Positions 1 to 6,357 of a DNA stretch of 23,512 nucleotides are shown here, piece after piece. Both the position numbers and the translations under genes were made by a program. Every line of letters begins with the position of its first letter. The first letter of the stretch is position 1. The DNA is from Bacteroidota bacterium (GTDB lineage: Bacteria > Bacteroidota > Ignavibacteria > Tepidaquicellales > Tepidaquicellaceae): the NCBI GenBank assembly GCA_023429265.1, contig JAEYVS010000239.1, positions 1 through 23,512 on the forward strand, read 5' to 3'. The notes below the pieces were generated by a model, which had not been told where the DNA came from, ran no database searches, and saw nothing but the letters and a program-made list of their open reading frames with translations.

Positions 1-171
1 GTAAAAAGGGCTTCCGCTCAAAATACAGCCGGTTTTGAGATAGAGATTTCCGGCGGGGTAAATCTAAAAAATATTTCGAAATACAGCAGAATTAAGGGAA
101 TAGATTATATATCAATGGGTTCACTGACACATTCGGTAGATTCTATAGATATTTCGCTTAACTTTTTGTAA
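1..171 (+). CDS. nadC: Quinolinate phosphoribosyltransferase (nicotinate-nucleotide pyrophosphorylase), C-terminal fragment
   Basis: Only the last 56 codons are in the window; the reading frame is open from base 1 and ends in TAA. The visible part reads IEISGGVNL, then a short helix, then GIDYISMGSLTHSV. This is the characteristic last two strands and phosphate-binding end of the NadC alpha/beta barrel (family pattern: IEvSGGI...gVDyISvGaLTHS). The enzyme converts quinolinate and PRPP to nicotinate mononucleotide, CO2 and pyrophosphate in de novo NAD synthesis in the cytoplasm. The 5' part lies outside, so its operon partners (nadA, nadB) cannot be judged. The 93 bases between its stop and the next gene contain only AT-rich sequence with a possible promoter and no convincing terminator. 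Confidence 0.9.
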   Translation, partial: VKRASAQNTAGFEIEISGGVNLKNISKYSRIKGIDYISMGSLTHSVDSIDISLNFL

Positions 172-191
172 AATTTTTCCTAAATACAAGA

Positions 192-201
192 ATATTTGTA
201 A
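192..201 (+). promoter_or_regulatory. Possible promoter core (ATATTTGTAA) upstream of the FCE-protein cluster
   Basis: The 10-mer ATATTTGTAA lies 63 bases before the first small-protein gene. It resembles the Bacteroidota -7 element TAnnTTTG with one mismatch. The same 10-mer occurs at 17650-17659 in front of the BatA-type gene, where the match to TAnnTTTG is exact. No clear -33 TTTG is visible at the expected distance. This is an inference from motif similarity only. Confidence 0.25.
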
Positions 202-264
202 CTTGAATAAAAAATTGTATTAAGTTAATTTTCTTCACTTTTAAAACCTAAATCACCGGGAGAT

Positions 265-810
265 ATGCAAAAATTTAAAAACCAATTTGGCTTTTTGCTG
301 GCAATTTTTGTCTGCGTGGCAGTTGTATTCGCTTGTAATAAACTAAAAGAAGAATCAAGCGATGAAAATACTAAAGAAGAAACGAAGAAAGAAACTACGA
401 CAACAAGTGATGATAAGAAAAGCGATGATACCAGAAATGACAGAAAATCATCAGGGGATTCCTACAGAGGCGCAAAACTTTATTTTTGTGAAGAATACAC
501 CTCAAATGGGGAAGTAGGTGTCTCGGAAGTATTTAATATTTCCAGAAAAGGGGGTTATCTAACAGTAATGATAGATCTGAGACCTGCAGACGCTACTATT
601 GGAACAGGCAAAGTAGATCTAAGAATAACTAGATATGAAGGTGACAAAGAAAAAATAGTTGAAACTCTTCCTTTTGATGTTCAGCCGGATTGGGATTACA
701 TTCACTTTGATAAAGTCACATTCTATAAGTCAGGCGATTATAAAGTAACTTTATTAAAAACTGACGGAACACCTGTCGTAAGCGGGGAAGTGACCATAAA
801 TTACAGGTAA
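265..810 (+). CDS. Small lipoprotein with FCE-family beta domain (first of three paralogs)
   Basis: The 181-residue protein has a hydrophobic N-terminus ending in a lipobox (VVFAC, Cys24), so it should be processed by signal peptidase II and lipid-anchored. Residues about 27-68 are a low-complexity Glu/Lys/Thr/Asp/Ser linker. Residues about 70-181 form a compact domain of alternating hydrophobic strands that begins LYFCEEY (Cys75). It contains GYLTVMIDLR and QPDWDYIHF and ends in a typical beta-strand, GEVTINYR. The same layout recurs in the next two genes, so this is a local gene family, probably an Ig-like or beta-sandwich fold. I do not recognise a named family and assign no function. A GGGAG stretch lies only two bases before the ATG. 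The gene probably starts an operon with the next two. Confidence 0.8.
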   Translation: MQKFKNQFGFLLAIFVCVAVVFACNKLKEESSDENTKEETKKETTTTSDDKKSDDTRNDRKSSGDSYRGAKLYFCEEYTSNGEVGVSEVFNISRKGGYLTVMIDLRPADATIGTGKVDLRITRYEGDKEKIVETLPFDVQPDWDYIHFDKVTFYKSGDYKVTLLKTDGTPVVSGEVTINYR

Positions 811-839
811 AAACCATTTTTATAGGGAACATTCATAAT

Positions 840-873
840 GGTAAACGGGTATATGTATGACATCCGGTTTACC
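840..873 (+). repeat. Imperfect inverted repeat between first and second FCE genes
   Basis: GGTAAAC (840-846) pairs with GTTTACC (867-873), and an inner GG/CC pair can form if one G bulges. No T-run follows directly (the next bases are GGTAGGGTTTT), so it is a poor terminator. It may be an mRNA stability or partial attenuation hairpin that adjusts expression of the lipoprotein relative to the two secreted paralogs. Its function is not known. Confidence 0.35.
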
Positions 874-919
874 GGTAGGGTTTTATTAATAATTTTTTAA
901 AAACATTTAGGAGAGTGAA

Positions 920-1342
920 ATGAAAAAACTTTTCATCGTATTTTCTTTTTTAATGCTTGTTTCGATGTTTGGCATAAGCCAGAACAGCTATGCCCAAAGT
1001 AGTCCTGTATTATATTTCTGTGAGAGATATGACTCAGACCTCGGCGAAATCGGCATCAGTGACAGATTTACCACCGGTTATCTGACTGTGATGGTAAAAA
1101 GCAACTATGCAATGGGCTTAAATGATGTTCAAATCCAATTTGACAAATGGAATCCTTCTGAAAAGAAGTTCGAATATTACAAAGCATTTAATTACACTGT
1201 ACAGCCGGACATGAAGTATATTTATTTCGCAAAAAATAGCGAAAGCGATATGCAATTTGATACCCCGGGAATCTACAGAGTATTCCTGCTTGATGGAAGC
1301 AGAAGCACAGTAGCGAGCGCTCTTATAGAAATTATTCCTTAA
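920..1342 (+). CDS. Small secreted protein, FCE-family beta domain (second paralog)
   Basis: The 140-residue protein has a classical signal peptide: KK near the N-terminus, a hydrophobic core, and likely cleavage after NSYAQ. The mature part starts almost directly with LYFCERY (Cys34). It goes on with GYLTVMVKS, a QPDMKYIYF stretch aligning with QPDWDYIHF of the previous gene, and a closing strand ALIEIIP. It lacks the lipobox and charged linker of its upstream paralog, so it should be soluble in the periplasm or exported. The ATG is well supported by AGGAGA six bases upstream. Its place between two relatives suggests tandem duplication and co-transcription. The function is unknown. Confidence 0.8.
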   Translation: MKKLFIVFSFLMLVSMFGISQNSYAQSSPVLYFCERYDSDLGEIGISDRFTTGYLTVMVKSNYAMGLNDVQIQFDKWNPSEKKFEYYKAFNYTVQPDMKYIYFAKNSESDMQFDTPGIYRVFLLDGSRSTVASALIEIIP

Positions 1343-1389
1343 GAGATAATTCGAGCTGAGTAATTTTAACCAATGAGAAAGTGAGTATT

Positions 1390-1791
1390 ATGAAATATGT
1401 TAGGATAGCACTATATCTGGCAATGTTATTTATAATTAGTGAGACAGGTTATTCTCAAAGTTTAAAGTTCTGTGAAAAGGTAGACGGTAACGGTAATGCG
1501 GTAAACGCAAAGACCTTATTTACCATTGACAAGAATAAAGGCGGCACGGTAAAATTTTTAGTAAAGCTGCCGTACAGCGTAGGAACTACTAAAGTAACCT
1601 ATGAAATATATTCAGTCAGTCAATCCGGCGCAGAGACATTCAAGAAAAGTATTACCCAGGATGTCAGCGCGGATAAAATGTGGTTTTATACCGATGCTAA
1701 GTTTACACAGGACGGGTCATATAACGTAAAAATATATGACGGCTCGGGAAATCATCTTGTGACAGGACATTTAACAATTCAATACGGTTAA
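1390..1791 (+). CDS. Small secreted protein, FCE-family beta domain (third paralog)
   Basis: I start this gene at the ATG at 1390 and not at the in-frame GTG at 1381. The sequence GAAAGTGAG gives a ribosome site just upstream of the ATG, and the signal peptide then begins MKYVR as expected. The protein is 133 residues, with predicted cleavage near GYSQ. The mature domain opens with LKFCEKV (Cys28), has a GGTVKFLVKL strand, and ends DGSYNVKIYDGSG followed by HLTIQYG. This matches the layout of the two genes before it, but it is the most diverged of the three. It is the last gene before a strong intrinsic terminator, so the three very likely form one transcription unit. The function is unknown. 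Confidence 0.8.
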   Translation: MKYVRIALYLAMLFIISETGYSQSLKFCEKVDGNGNAVNAKTLFTIDKNKGGTVKFLVKLPYSVGTTKVTYEIYSVSQSGAETFKKSITQDVSADKMWFYTDAKFTQDGSYNVKIYDGSGNHLVTGHLTIQYG

Positions 1792-1812
1792 TTTTATTTA
1801 CATATGAATTTC

Positions 1813-1848
1813 AAAAGGTTATCACGATATTACGTGGTGACCTTTTTT
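1813..1848 (+). terminator. Strong intrinsic terminator after the FCE-protein operon
   Basis: A 14-bp stem (1813-1826 with 1833-1846, including two G-T wobbles) with a 6-base loop runs straight into a T6 tract (1843-1848). It follows the third FCE gene by 21 bases. The T-tract ends only 13 bases before the flippase start codon, so transcription reaching the flippase must either read through it or start within it. Confidence 0.85.
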
Positions 1849-1861
1849 ATTTTACGGTAAT

Positions 1862-3292
1862 ATGCTGGATAAATTAAAAAGTCTTTCAAAGGATACACTT
1901 ACCTACGGTGTAAGCACCATGGTAAGCCGTTTCCTTAACTTTATCCTTGTACCTTTCTACACAAACTACCTGCCACCCTCAGAGTACGGTATTGTAGCCA
2001 ATGTATTCGCATATATTGCAATCCTGAACGTACTTTTTTCAATTGGAATGGAATCGGGTTATTTCAAATTTGCTTCAACGATGGAGACCGGCAACCGTAA
2101 GCAGAATTTTTCCCATCCCTTTTTGGCGGTATTCTTTAATGCATTAGTTTTGTCTTCGGTAGTTTTCTTTTTCCCCGGGGTATTTGAGCCAATATTCCAG
2201 ACTGGGGAGACTCACCTTGTATTGATAAAGTATGTAGCATTGATTTTATTCTTTGATGCCATAGTTCTGGTGCCATTTGCATATTTAAGGCTGAATAATA
2301 AGGCGAAAGTGTTTGCAACATACAAGATAATTAATGTCGTGATAAATGTAGTAATGAACCTGATATTAATCATTGGTTTCGATCTGGGGATAGAAGCAAT
2401 CTTAATCAGCAACGTGATTGCATCATTTGTTACATTCTTGCTATTGTTTCAATTAATTTTAAAGAATCTGGAACTTTCATTTAACAGGGAATTGTTTTCA
2501 GAATTAATAAGGTTTTCTCTTCCGTATATTCCTGCCGGCATAAGCGCAAATATTATCCAGGTAATTAACAGACCAATGCTGTTATACCTGACCAATGATA
2601 GAATCACCGGGATATTTACGGCAAACTATAAGCTCGGTATCATAATGATGCTTTTTGTGACGGTATTTGATTTTGCCTGGAGACCGTTCTTTCTGAATAA
2701 TGCAAAAGATCCCGAAGCAAAAAAGATATTTTCGAAGGTAATGACACTATTTATTGCGGTAGGAGGATTGATATGCATAGTGACTTCGTCATTTCTTCCT
2801 GAGATAGTGAGGATATTCGGAGAGGAATACAGGGAGGGTTATTATATAGTGCCATTGATACTACTGGCTTATTTATTTAACGGGATATACGTAAACCTGA
2901 TGCCCGGGATATATTTTGAAAAAAAGACGAAGTACCTTCCACTTATAACAGGAATATCAGCCGTCGTTAATATCGCGGCAAATTTTATTCTCATACCCCC
3001 AATGGGAATGATGGGAGCGGCAATCGCAACATTATTGAGTTATATTACGATGGCAGCGGGAATCTACATAACCACACAAAAATTTTATCCGATAAGGTAC
3101 GAGTACGGCAAGATCTTTTTCATTTTTATTGCTTTATTCTCAAGCTTTGGTTTCTTTCTTTTCTTACAGGAAGTAGCAGGCATTCACTGGTTTGTAGGCA
3201 TTGCCGGTGTTTTAACATATGTGGTCCTGGTGTTTGCTTTAAGAGTATTTGATGTGAGGATATTCAGGAAGCTTTTATCCGGTAAAGCATAA
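1862..3292 (+). CDS. Polysaccharide/lipid-linked oligosaccharide flippase (Wzx-like, MOP superfamily)
   Basis: The 476-residue protein is almost wholly hydrophobic with about 14 predicted membrane helices. Its N-terminus (KDTLTYGVSTMVSRFLNF, then VPFYTNYLPPSEYG) is the hallmark of the polysaccharide biosynthesis/export family of the MOP superfamily (PF01943/PF13440). Such proteins flip undecaprenyl-linked sugar repeat units across the inner membrane for O-antigen, capsule or exopolysaccharide assembly. No glycosyltransferases lie next to it, so the substrate cannot be guessed. The ATG is supported because the family homology begins within the first residues, although no Shine-Dalgarno sequence is seen and a terminator hairpin ends 13 bases upstream. 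It converges on the minus-strand genes that follow. Confidence 0.85.
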   Translation: MLDKLKSLSKDTLTYGVSTMVSRFLNFILVPFYTNYLPPSEYGIVANVFAYIAILNVLFSIGMESGYFKFASTMETGNRKQNFSHPFLAVFFNALVLSSVVFFFPGVFEPIFQTGETHLVLIKYVALILFFDAIVLVPFAYLRLNNKAKVFATYKIINVVINVVMNLILIIGFDLGIEAILISNVIASFVTFLLLFQLILKNLELSFNRELFSELIRFSLPYIPAGISANIIQVINRPMLLYLTNDRITGIFTANYKLGIIMMLFVTVFDFAWRPFFLNNAKDPEAKKIFSKVMTLFIAVGGLICIVTSSFLPEIVRIFGEEYREGYYIVPLILLAYLFNGIYVNLMPGIYFEKKTKYLPLITGISAVVNIAANFILIPPMGMMGAAIATLLSYITMAAGIYITTQKFYPIRYEYGKIFFIFIALFSSFGFFLFLQEVAGIHWFVGIAGVLTYVVLVFALRVFDVRIFRKLLSGKA

Positions 3293-3297
3293 TAAAA

Positions 3298-3333
3298 ACC
3301 GGGTACAAGCTAATAAAAAAGAATGTACCCGGT
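3298..3333 (-). terminator. Hairpin terminator between convergent genes
   Basis: ACCGGGTACA (3298-3307) pairs perfectly with TGTACCCGGT (3324-3333) across a 16-base loop. Read on the minus strand it is followed by T5 (the A-run at 3294-3298), giving an intrinsic terminator for the outer-membrane protein gene. On the plus strand it lies 6 bases after the flippase stop but lacks a T-run, so it is probably weaker in that direction. Confidence 0.7.
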
Positions 3334-3359
3334 GATGAATTGTACTTGTTTTAACGTAT

Positions 3360-4016
3360 TTATAGGGTTATACCTGCATATAATCCAAAATACGATGTAG
3401 GTATCGAGAATAACCTGTGATATTTGATTTTTGTAATTATAGTCCGTGCGCCGGTGAATTGAGCTCCAACACCCACATTTATACCGCCTCTGAATGCATC
3501 CGAGAGGCTTTCAATGCCTGAGAAATTTTCACTATCATCAAATATGTATTGGGTGCCAACAGGAATATAAAAACCAATTCCTGCTTCTGCAAACATCTTT
3601 ACGGGAGACCCTTTTGCCACCTCAAAAGTAAATCTCGGACCTATTGTAGTTTCAAACAATAAAGCAATATCCACGAATTTTTCCACAGTGCTGGCACTGT
3701 CTGATTTTTTGGTTGTAAAGAGATTCCCGGTCAGATTGAGATAAAAGTCCACTCCGGGGGTAAAATTAAATACGTAATTATACCCAACGGAGAAACCGGG
3801 AGTAAGCTGTGTAGAGAGTCTGCCAGCCGGAATAGACAACCCTACAAAAAGTTCGTTTGAATTCAATGGTGTCTGAGACAATTGAACCGGCTTTTGAAGC
3901 TTATTGCTCTGAGTTTCGAGATTTTTAATTCTGTACTCATCAATATTCAAGCTTTGTGAGTTTACAGAGCCTGCAAAAGTGAAAATAAGGACTGCTATGA
4001 TTATTGCTTGTTTCAT
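3360..4016 (-). CDS. Outer-membrane beta-barrel protein
   Basis: The 218-residue protein has a signal peptide (MKQAII, a hydrophobic core, cleavage near SVNSQ). A short polar stretch (residues about 22-50) is followed by alternating hydrophobic strands typical of an 8- to 10-stranded barrel: ELFVGLSIPAG, FSVGYNYVFNF, VDFYLNLTGNLF, GINVGVGAQFT, and a terminal strand SYFGLYAGITL. The last strand ends in a hydrophobic residue, as expected for Bam-dependent outer-membrane insertion. It resembles the generic OmpA-like/PorT barrel group. The ligand or function is unknown. It lies 11 bases downstream of the DUF6600 lipoprotein gene in the same direction, so the two are probably co-transcribed and may work together in the outer membrane. 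The unit ends at the hairpin terminator at 3298-3333. Confidence 0.75.
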   Translation of the reverse strand: MKQAIIIAVLIFTFAGSVNSQSLNIDEYRIKNLETQSNKLQKPVQLSQTPLNSNELFVGLSIPAGRLSTQLTPGFSVGYNYVFNFTPGVDFYLNLTGNLFTTKKSDSASTVEKFVDIALLFETTIGPRFTFEVAKGSPVKMFAEAGIGFYIPVGTQYIFDDSENFSGIESLSDAFRGGINVGVGAQFTGARTIITKIKYHRLFSIPTSYFGLYAGITL

Positions 4017-4027
4017 ATTACTTCAAT

Positions 4028-5527
4028 TTATTTACGTTTACCTTTTGAATTATTTCCATTATACCGTTTAGAATTATTCTTTGAATTATTCTTACCTGCG
4101 TCATTTTTCTTTTCCCTATTTCCCATAACTTTATTTTTTCCGGATTTATTCTTATCCTGCTTTATTTTTGATTCATTCTTTTTCTTGTTTTTATCTCGAT
4201 CATTGATTTTGACATCCCGATTATTCTGTTTCCTGTCCTTATTCACTTTATCATTACTTTTATTTCGTTTATCATTTCCTTTAAAATTCTTATCTGAGCC
4301 TTTATTCCTTTTATTAATATTAACCTTCTCATCATTTTTTCTATTCCTGTTAATCTTCTGCTTATCCTTACCTTGATTTCGGTTATTATCATTATATATC
4401 ACGTTTTCTTGGGAATTGTTGTCGATTTTCCAGGGATCCTGTCCGATTTTTTTTACATTCTCATTTCCGGTATTTTTATTCCCTGCCGTCCAATTGTCAA
4501 TGGAAGTATAATTCTTTGGCTTTCTCACCGGTTTAAAAATGTCCTTTCCCGGTTTGTATTTTTTGAATTTAGGAGCAAAGGTATAAATGACATTGTCCGA
4601 ATGCCTGATCTTATCAATAGTTCTGACTTTCTCTATCTTAACTTTAGGAATTACGTTTGGATAGTAATTTTGAATAACATATACGTCAGGACCTCTATTG
4701 ATAATATTGTGCTCCACAACGGTGATCCCGGGAACAGGGGTAAGTTGTGAAACAATTAAACGGCTTTTCTTATGCCTATGTTTATAAACGTGAGGATGCA
4801 TAAAATATTTCTTTTCGACAACTATATATCTATCCTCATAATATCGTGGATGCATATCTCTGTCATCGGCAAGATATATACCGGGAGGGAGTGGAGTCCA
4901 CGCGACATAATCCTCGTCAGCTCTCCATTCTACCCAGGCAGGAGCCCAAACTCTACCGGGAACCCAAACCCAACCTAATGCAGGGGAGTGAGCCCATCTA
5001 CCGTGGTGATGCACAATTTCTTCGTGAGGTGTAGGAGCCTGGAAGTACCATCCGGCATCCGTATAGTTCCACTGACCATTCGTGTATGGAACATATGAGA
5101 CAGCCGGAGCCGTATTTCCCGTAGAAACTCCTACTGCAAGCTCTGGTGACGGTTTCCATACAAAAAAAGCGCCAAAAGAAGCATCATCGGCGTAAGCATT
5201 ATTTACTCCAAATAGTTGGGAAAGCGACATTTTTCTATGAACGCGATTTCCTGATGCAGTTTCTTTTTTCAGATCAACATCAATATCTTCTTCAGTGATC
5301 TCAATCCATTCTCCGTGAGGAGCCAGTGCATCATAGAATTCTTTATAATCCACTTTTAGCAGATCTTCGTCCGCTTCAGTAAGATCTTCATCCTTAATAG
5401 CCTCAGTATCTACCTTTTCCGGGTCCTGTTCTGACAGCTCATCACTATTTTTTGAACAGGACATAAAAGTCGATAGAAAAAATAACCCTACAAGCACTAC
5501 TACGATTTTAAAAGCTTTGAAATCCAT
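4028..5527 (-). CDS. DUF6600-type lipoprotein with long basic Lys/Asn-rich tail
   Basis: The protein is 499 residues. The N-terminus is a lipoprotein signal with lipobox TFMSC (Cys24), followed by an acidic linker (residues about 25-58). Residues about 60-270 contain the aromatic pattern of DUF6600 proteins: PHGEWIEI, SYVPYTNGQWNYTDAGWYF, HHHGRWAHSPALGWVWVPGR, WAPAWVEWR, and YVAWTPLPPG. A His-rich stretch (MHPHVYKHRHKKSR) follows at roughly 240-256. The last 150 or so residues are low complexity, dominated by Lys, Asn, Asp and Arg, with high positive charge and probable disorder. The role is unknown; DUF6600 proteins are envelope-associated in many Gram-negative bacteria. AGAAGGA upstream of the ATG is a good ribosome site. 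A strong minus-strand terminator lies in its 5' region, suggesting regulated read-through or a start inside that region. Confidence 0.8.
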   Translation of the reverse strand: MDFKAFKIVVVLVGLFFLSTFMSCSKNSDELSEQDPEKVDTEAIKDEDLTEADEDLLKVDYKEFYDALAPHGEWIEITEEDIDVDLKKETASGNRVHRKMSLSQLFGVNNAYADDASFGAFFVWKPSPELAVGVSTGNTAPAVSYVPYTNGQWNYTDAGWYFQAPTPHEEIVHHHGRWAHSPALGWVWVPGRVWAPAWVEWRADEDYVAWTPLPPGIYLADDRDMHPRYYEDRYIVVEKKYFMHPHVYKHRHKKSRLIVSQLTPVPGITVVEHNIINRGPDVYVIQNYYPNVIPKVKIEKVRTIDKIRHSDNVIYTFAPKFKKYKPGKDIFKPVRKPKNYTSIDNWTAGNKNTGNENVKKIGQDPWKIDNNSQENVIYNDNNRNQGKDKQKINRNRKNDEKVNINKRNKGSDKNFKGNDKRNKSNDKVNKDRKQNNRDVKINDRDKNKKKNESKIKQDKNKSGKNKVMGNREKKNDAGKNNSKNNSKRYNGNNSKGKRK

Positions 5528-5563
5528 TTTGTTTTTCCTTCTTTTTATTAGCAGTGTTTGTTT

Positions 5564-5601
5564 AAAAAAAAAGCTTTACACGCGCCCGTTGCGTGTAAAG
5601 C
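5564..5601 (-). terminator. Strong minus-strand intrinsic terminator upstream of the DUF6600 gene
   Basis: GCTTTACACGC (5573-5583) and GCGTGTAAAGC (5591-5601) form a perfect 11-bp stem with a 7-base loop, and one further G-T pair is possible. Read on the minus strand the stem runs directly into T9 (plus-strand A-run at 5564-5572), a textbook intrinsic terminator. It does not follow an obvious minus-strand gene. It lies 37 bases before the DUF6600 start codon and behind the plus-strand lexA gene. It could end read-through from purB (antisense to lexA), act as an attenuator in the DUF6600 leader, or end a small RNA. Confidence 0.85.
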
Positions 5602-5605
5602 CCCT

Positions 5606-5628
5606 AAATGTACTAATAAAGTACATTT
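5606..5628. repeat. Perfect inverted repeat next to the terminator
   Basis: AAATGTACT (5606-5614) and AGTACATTT (5620-5628) form a perfect 9-bp inverted repeat with a 5-base spacer, just 4 bases from the terminator stem. In minus-strand RNA it would be a second hairpin immediately preceding the terminator. As DNA it could be a binding site for a dimeric regulator in the lexA/DUF6600 divergent region. Confidence 0.6.
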
Positions 5629-5648
5629 TACATCTTTATAAACATACT

Positions 5649-5665
5649 CAAACATTATATGTTTG
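5649..5665. promoter_or_regulatory. Operator-like palindrome upstream of lexA
   Basis: CAAACAT (5649-5655), spacer TAT, ATGTTTG (5659-5665) is a perfect 7-3-7 palindrome 74 bases before the lexA start codon, within the divergent intergenic region. Its size and symmetry suit a winged-helix or HTH dimer. LexA autoregulation is common, so a LexA or other operator is possible. I know of no established SOS box for this bacterial group to compare it with. Confidence 0.35.
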
Positions 5666-5739
5666 GCAATCATATTTAGTTCCCCTTAAAATTAAAAAAA
5701 TAACCTTGACAATCTTATATAATTATGCCATATTTATGT

Positions 5740-6357
5740 ATGGATAAACTAACCGATAAACAGCAAAAGATACTGGATTTTATAGCGGAATACACTTCCG
5801 ATAATCCATATCCGCCTACATTCCAGGAAATAGCCGCAAGATTTAAAATAACTATTGGTACAGTACAGGATCACATTGCCGCACTGCAAAGAAAGGGTTA
5901 CCTGGAGCGTATACCTGACGTGGCACGAGGGTTTAAGATCGTGAACCAGGAAGCGGAATCCATGGGAGCTTATGATGATGGTATGATACCCATTTATGGC
6001 AATGTAGCCGCAGGTGAGCCCATATTCGCTGACGATAATATCCAGGGCTACATAGCTCTTGAAAAGAACCTCAGAGGACATCATTTGCACTTTGCATTAA
6101 AGGTAAAAGGAGACAGTATGATTGATTCAGGGATTTATGACGGGGACATTGTAATAGTAAAGAAACAGGATGCTGCAGATGACGGTGACATAGTGATAGC
6201 CTTACTCGATGATGAAGCGACGGTGAAAACCCTGCGTAACAGTAAAATCAGCGCTTACTTGGAAGCTTCCAATGCCAGGTACAAAGCAATAATCAATAAG
6301 CCATTCCAGATAATCGGAAAGGTGATTGAGCTGAGAAGACAGCTTGCCTCGGCTTAG
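5740..6357 (+). CDS. lexA: LexA SOS-response repressor (self-cleaving S24 protease)
   Basis: I start at the ATG at 5740 (205 residues), not the in-frame ATG at 5725. LexA proteins begin close to LTDKQQKILDF, and this start places that motif at residue 4. Residues about 1-65 are the winged-helix DNA-binding domain (PPTFQEIAARF, TVQDHIAALQRKGYL). The self-cleavage site Ala91-Gly92 lies in GNVAAGEP. The catalytic Ser126 is in KGDSM and Lys163 in ATVKTL; the 37-residue spacing between them matches E. coli LexA (Ser119/Lys156). It therefore looks fully functional, repressing DNA-damage genes until RecA-stimulated cleavage. TTGACA (5706-5711) and TATAAT (5718-5723) are too close together to be one promoter. 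Its last 4 bases overlap the purB 3' end, with only a weak 4-bp hairpin at its stop. Confidence 0.93.
   Translation: MDKLTDKQQKILDFIAEYTSDNPYPPTFQEIAARFKITIGTVQDHIAALQRKGYLERIPDVARGFKIVNQEAESMGAYDDGMIPIYGNVAAGEPIFADDNIQGYIALEKNLRGHHLHFALKVKGDSMIDSGIYDGDIVIVKKQDAADDGDIVIALLDDEATVKTLRNSKISAYLEASNARYKAIINKPFQIIGKVIELRRQLASA

Larger units (their letters stand above)
5548..5673 (-). other. Possible 41-codon leader ORF overlapping a terminator hairpin
   Basis: On the minus strand an ATG at 5673 is preceded, 7 bases upstream, by AAGGGGA, one of the better ribosome-site matches in this window. The frame stays open for 41 codons to TAA at 5548-5550, reading MIAKHIMFEYVYKDVK at the start. It runs right through both inverted repeats and the T9 tract of the terminator and stops 21 bases before the DUF6600 gene. 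It has no signal peptide and no run of one regulatory amino acid. It could be chance, or a leader peptide whose translation would melt the terminator. I give it low weight. Confidence 0.18.

Noticed and set aside
185..220. Inverted repeats AATACAA/TTGTATT and TACAA/TTGTA after nadC
   Set aside because: Short, AT-only stems with long or variable loops and no T-run; expected by chance in such AT-rich DNA.
4008..4376. Plus-strand open frame rich in Phe/Leu/Ser, membrane-protein-like
   Set aside because: It is the antisense shadow of the Lys/Asn-rich tail of the DUF6600 gene; AAA/AAT codons read as TTT/ATT on the other strand and create false hydrophobic segments.
5517..5747. Plus-strand open frame between the DUF6600 gene and lexA
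   Set aside because: It overlaps the terminator, both palindromes and the lexA start, has no ribosome site, and its hydrophobic start is the reverse of an AT-rich leader.
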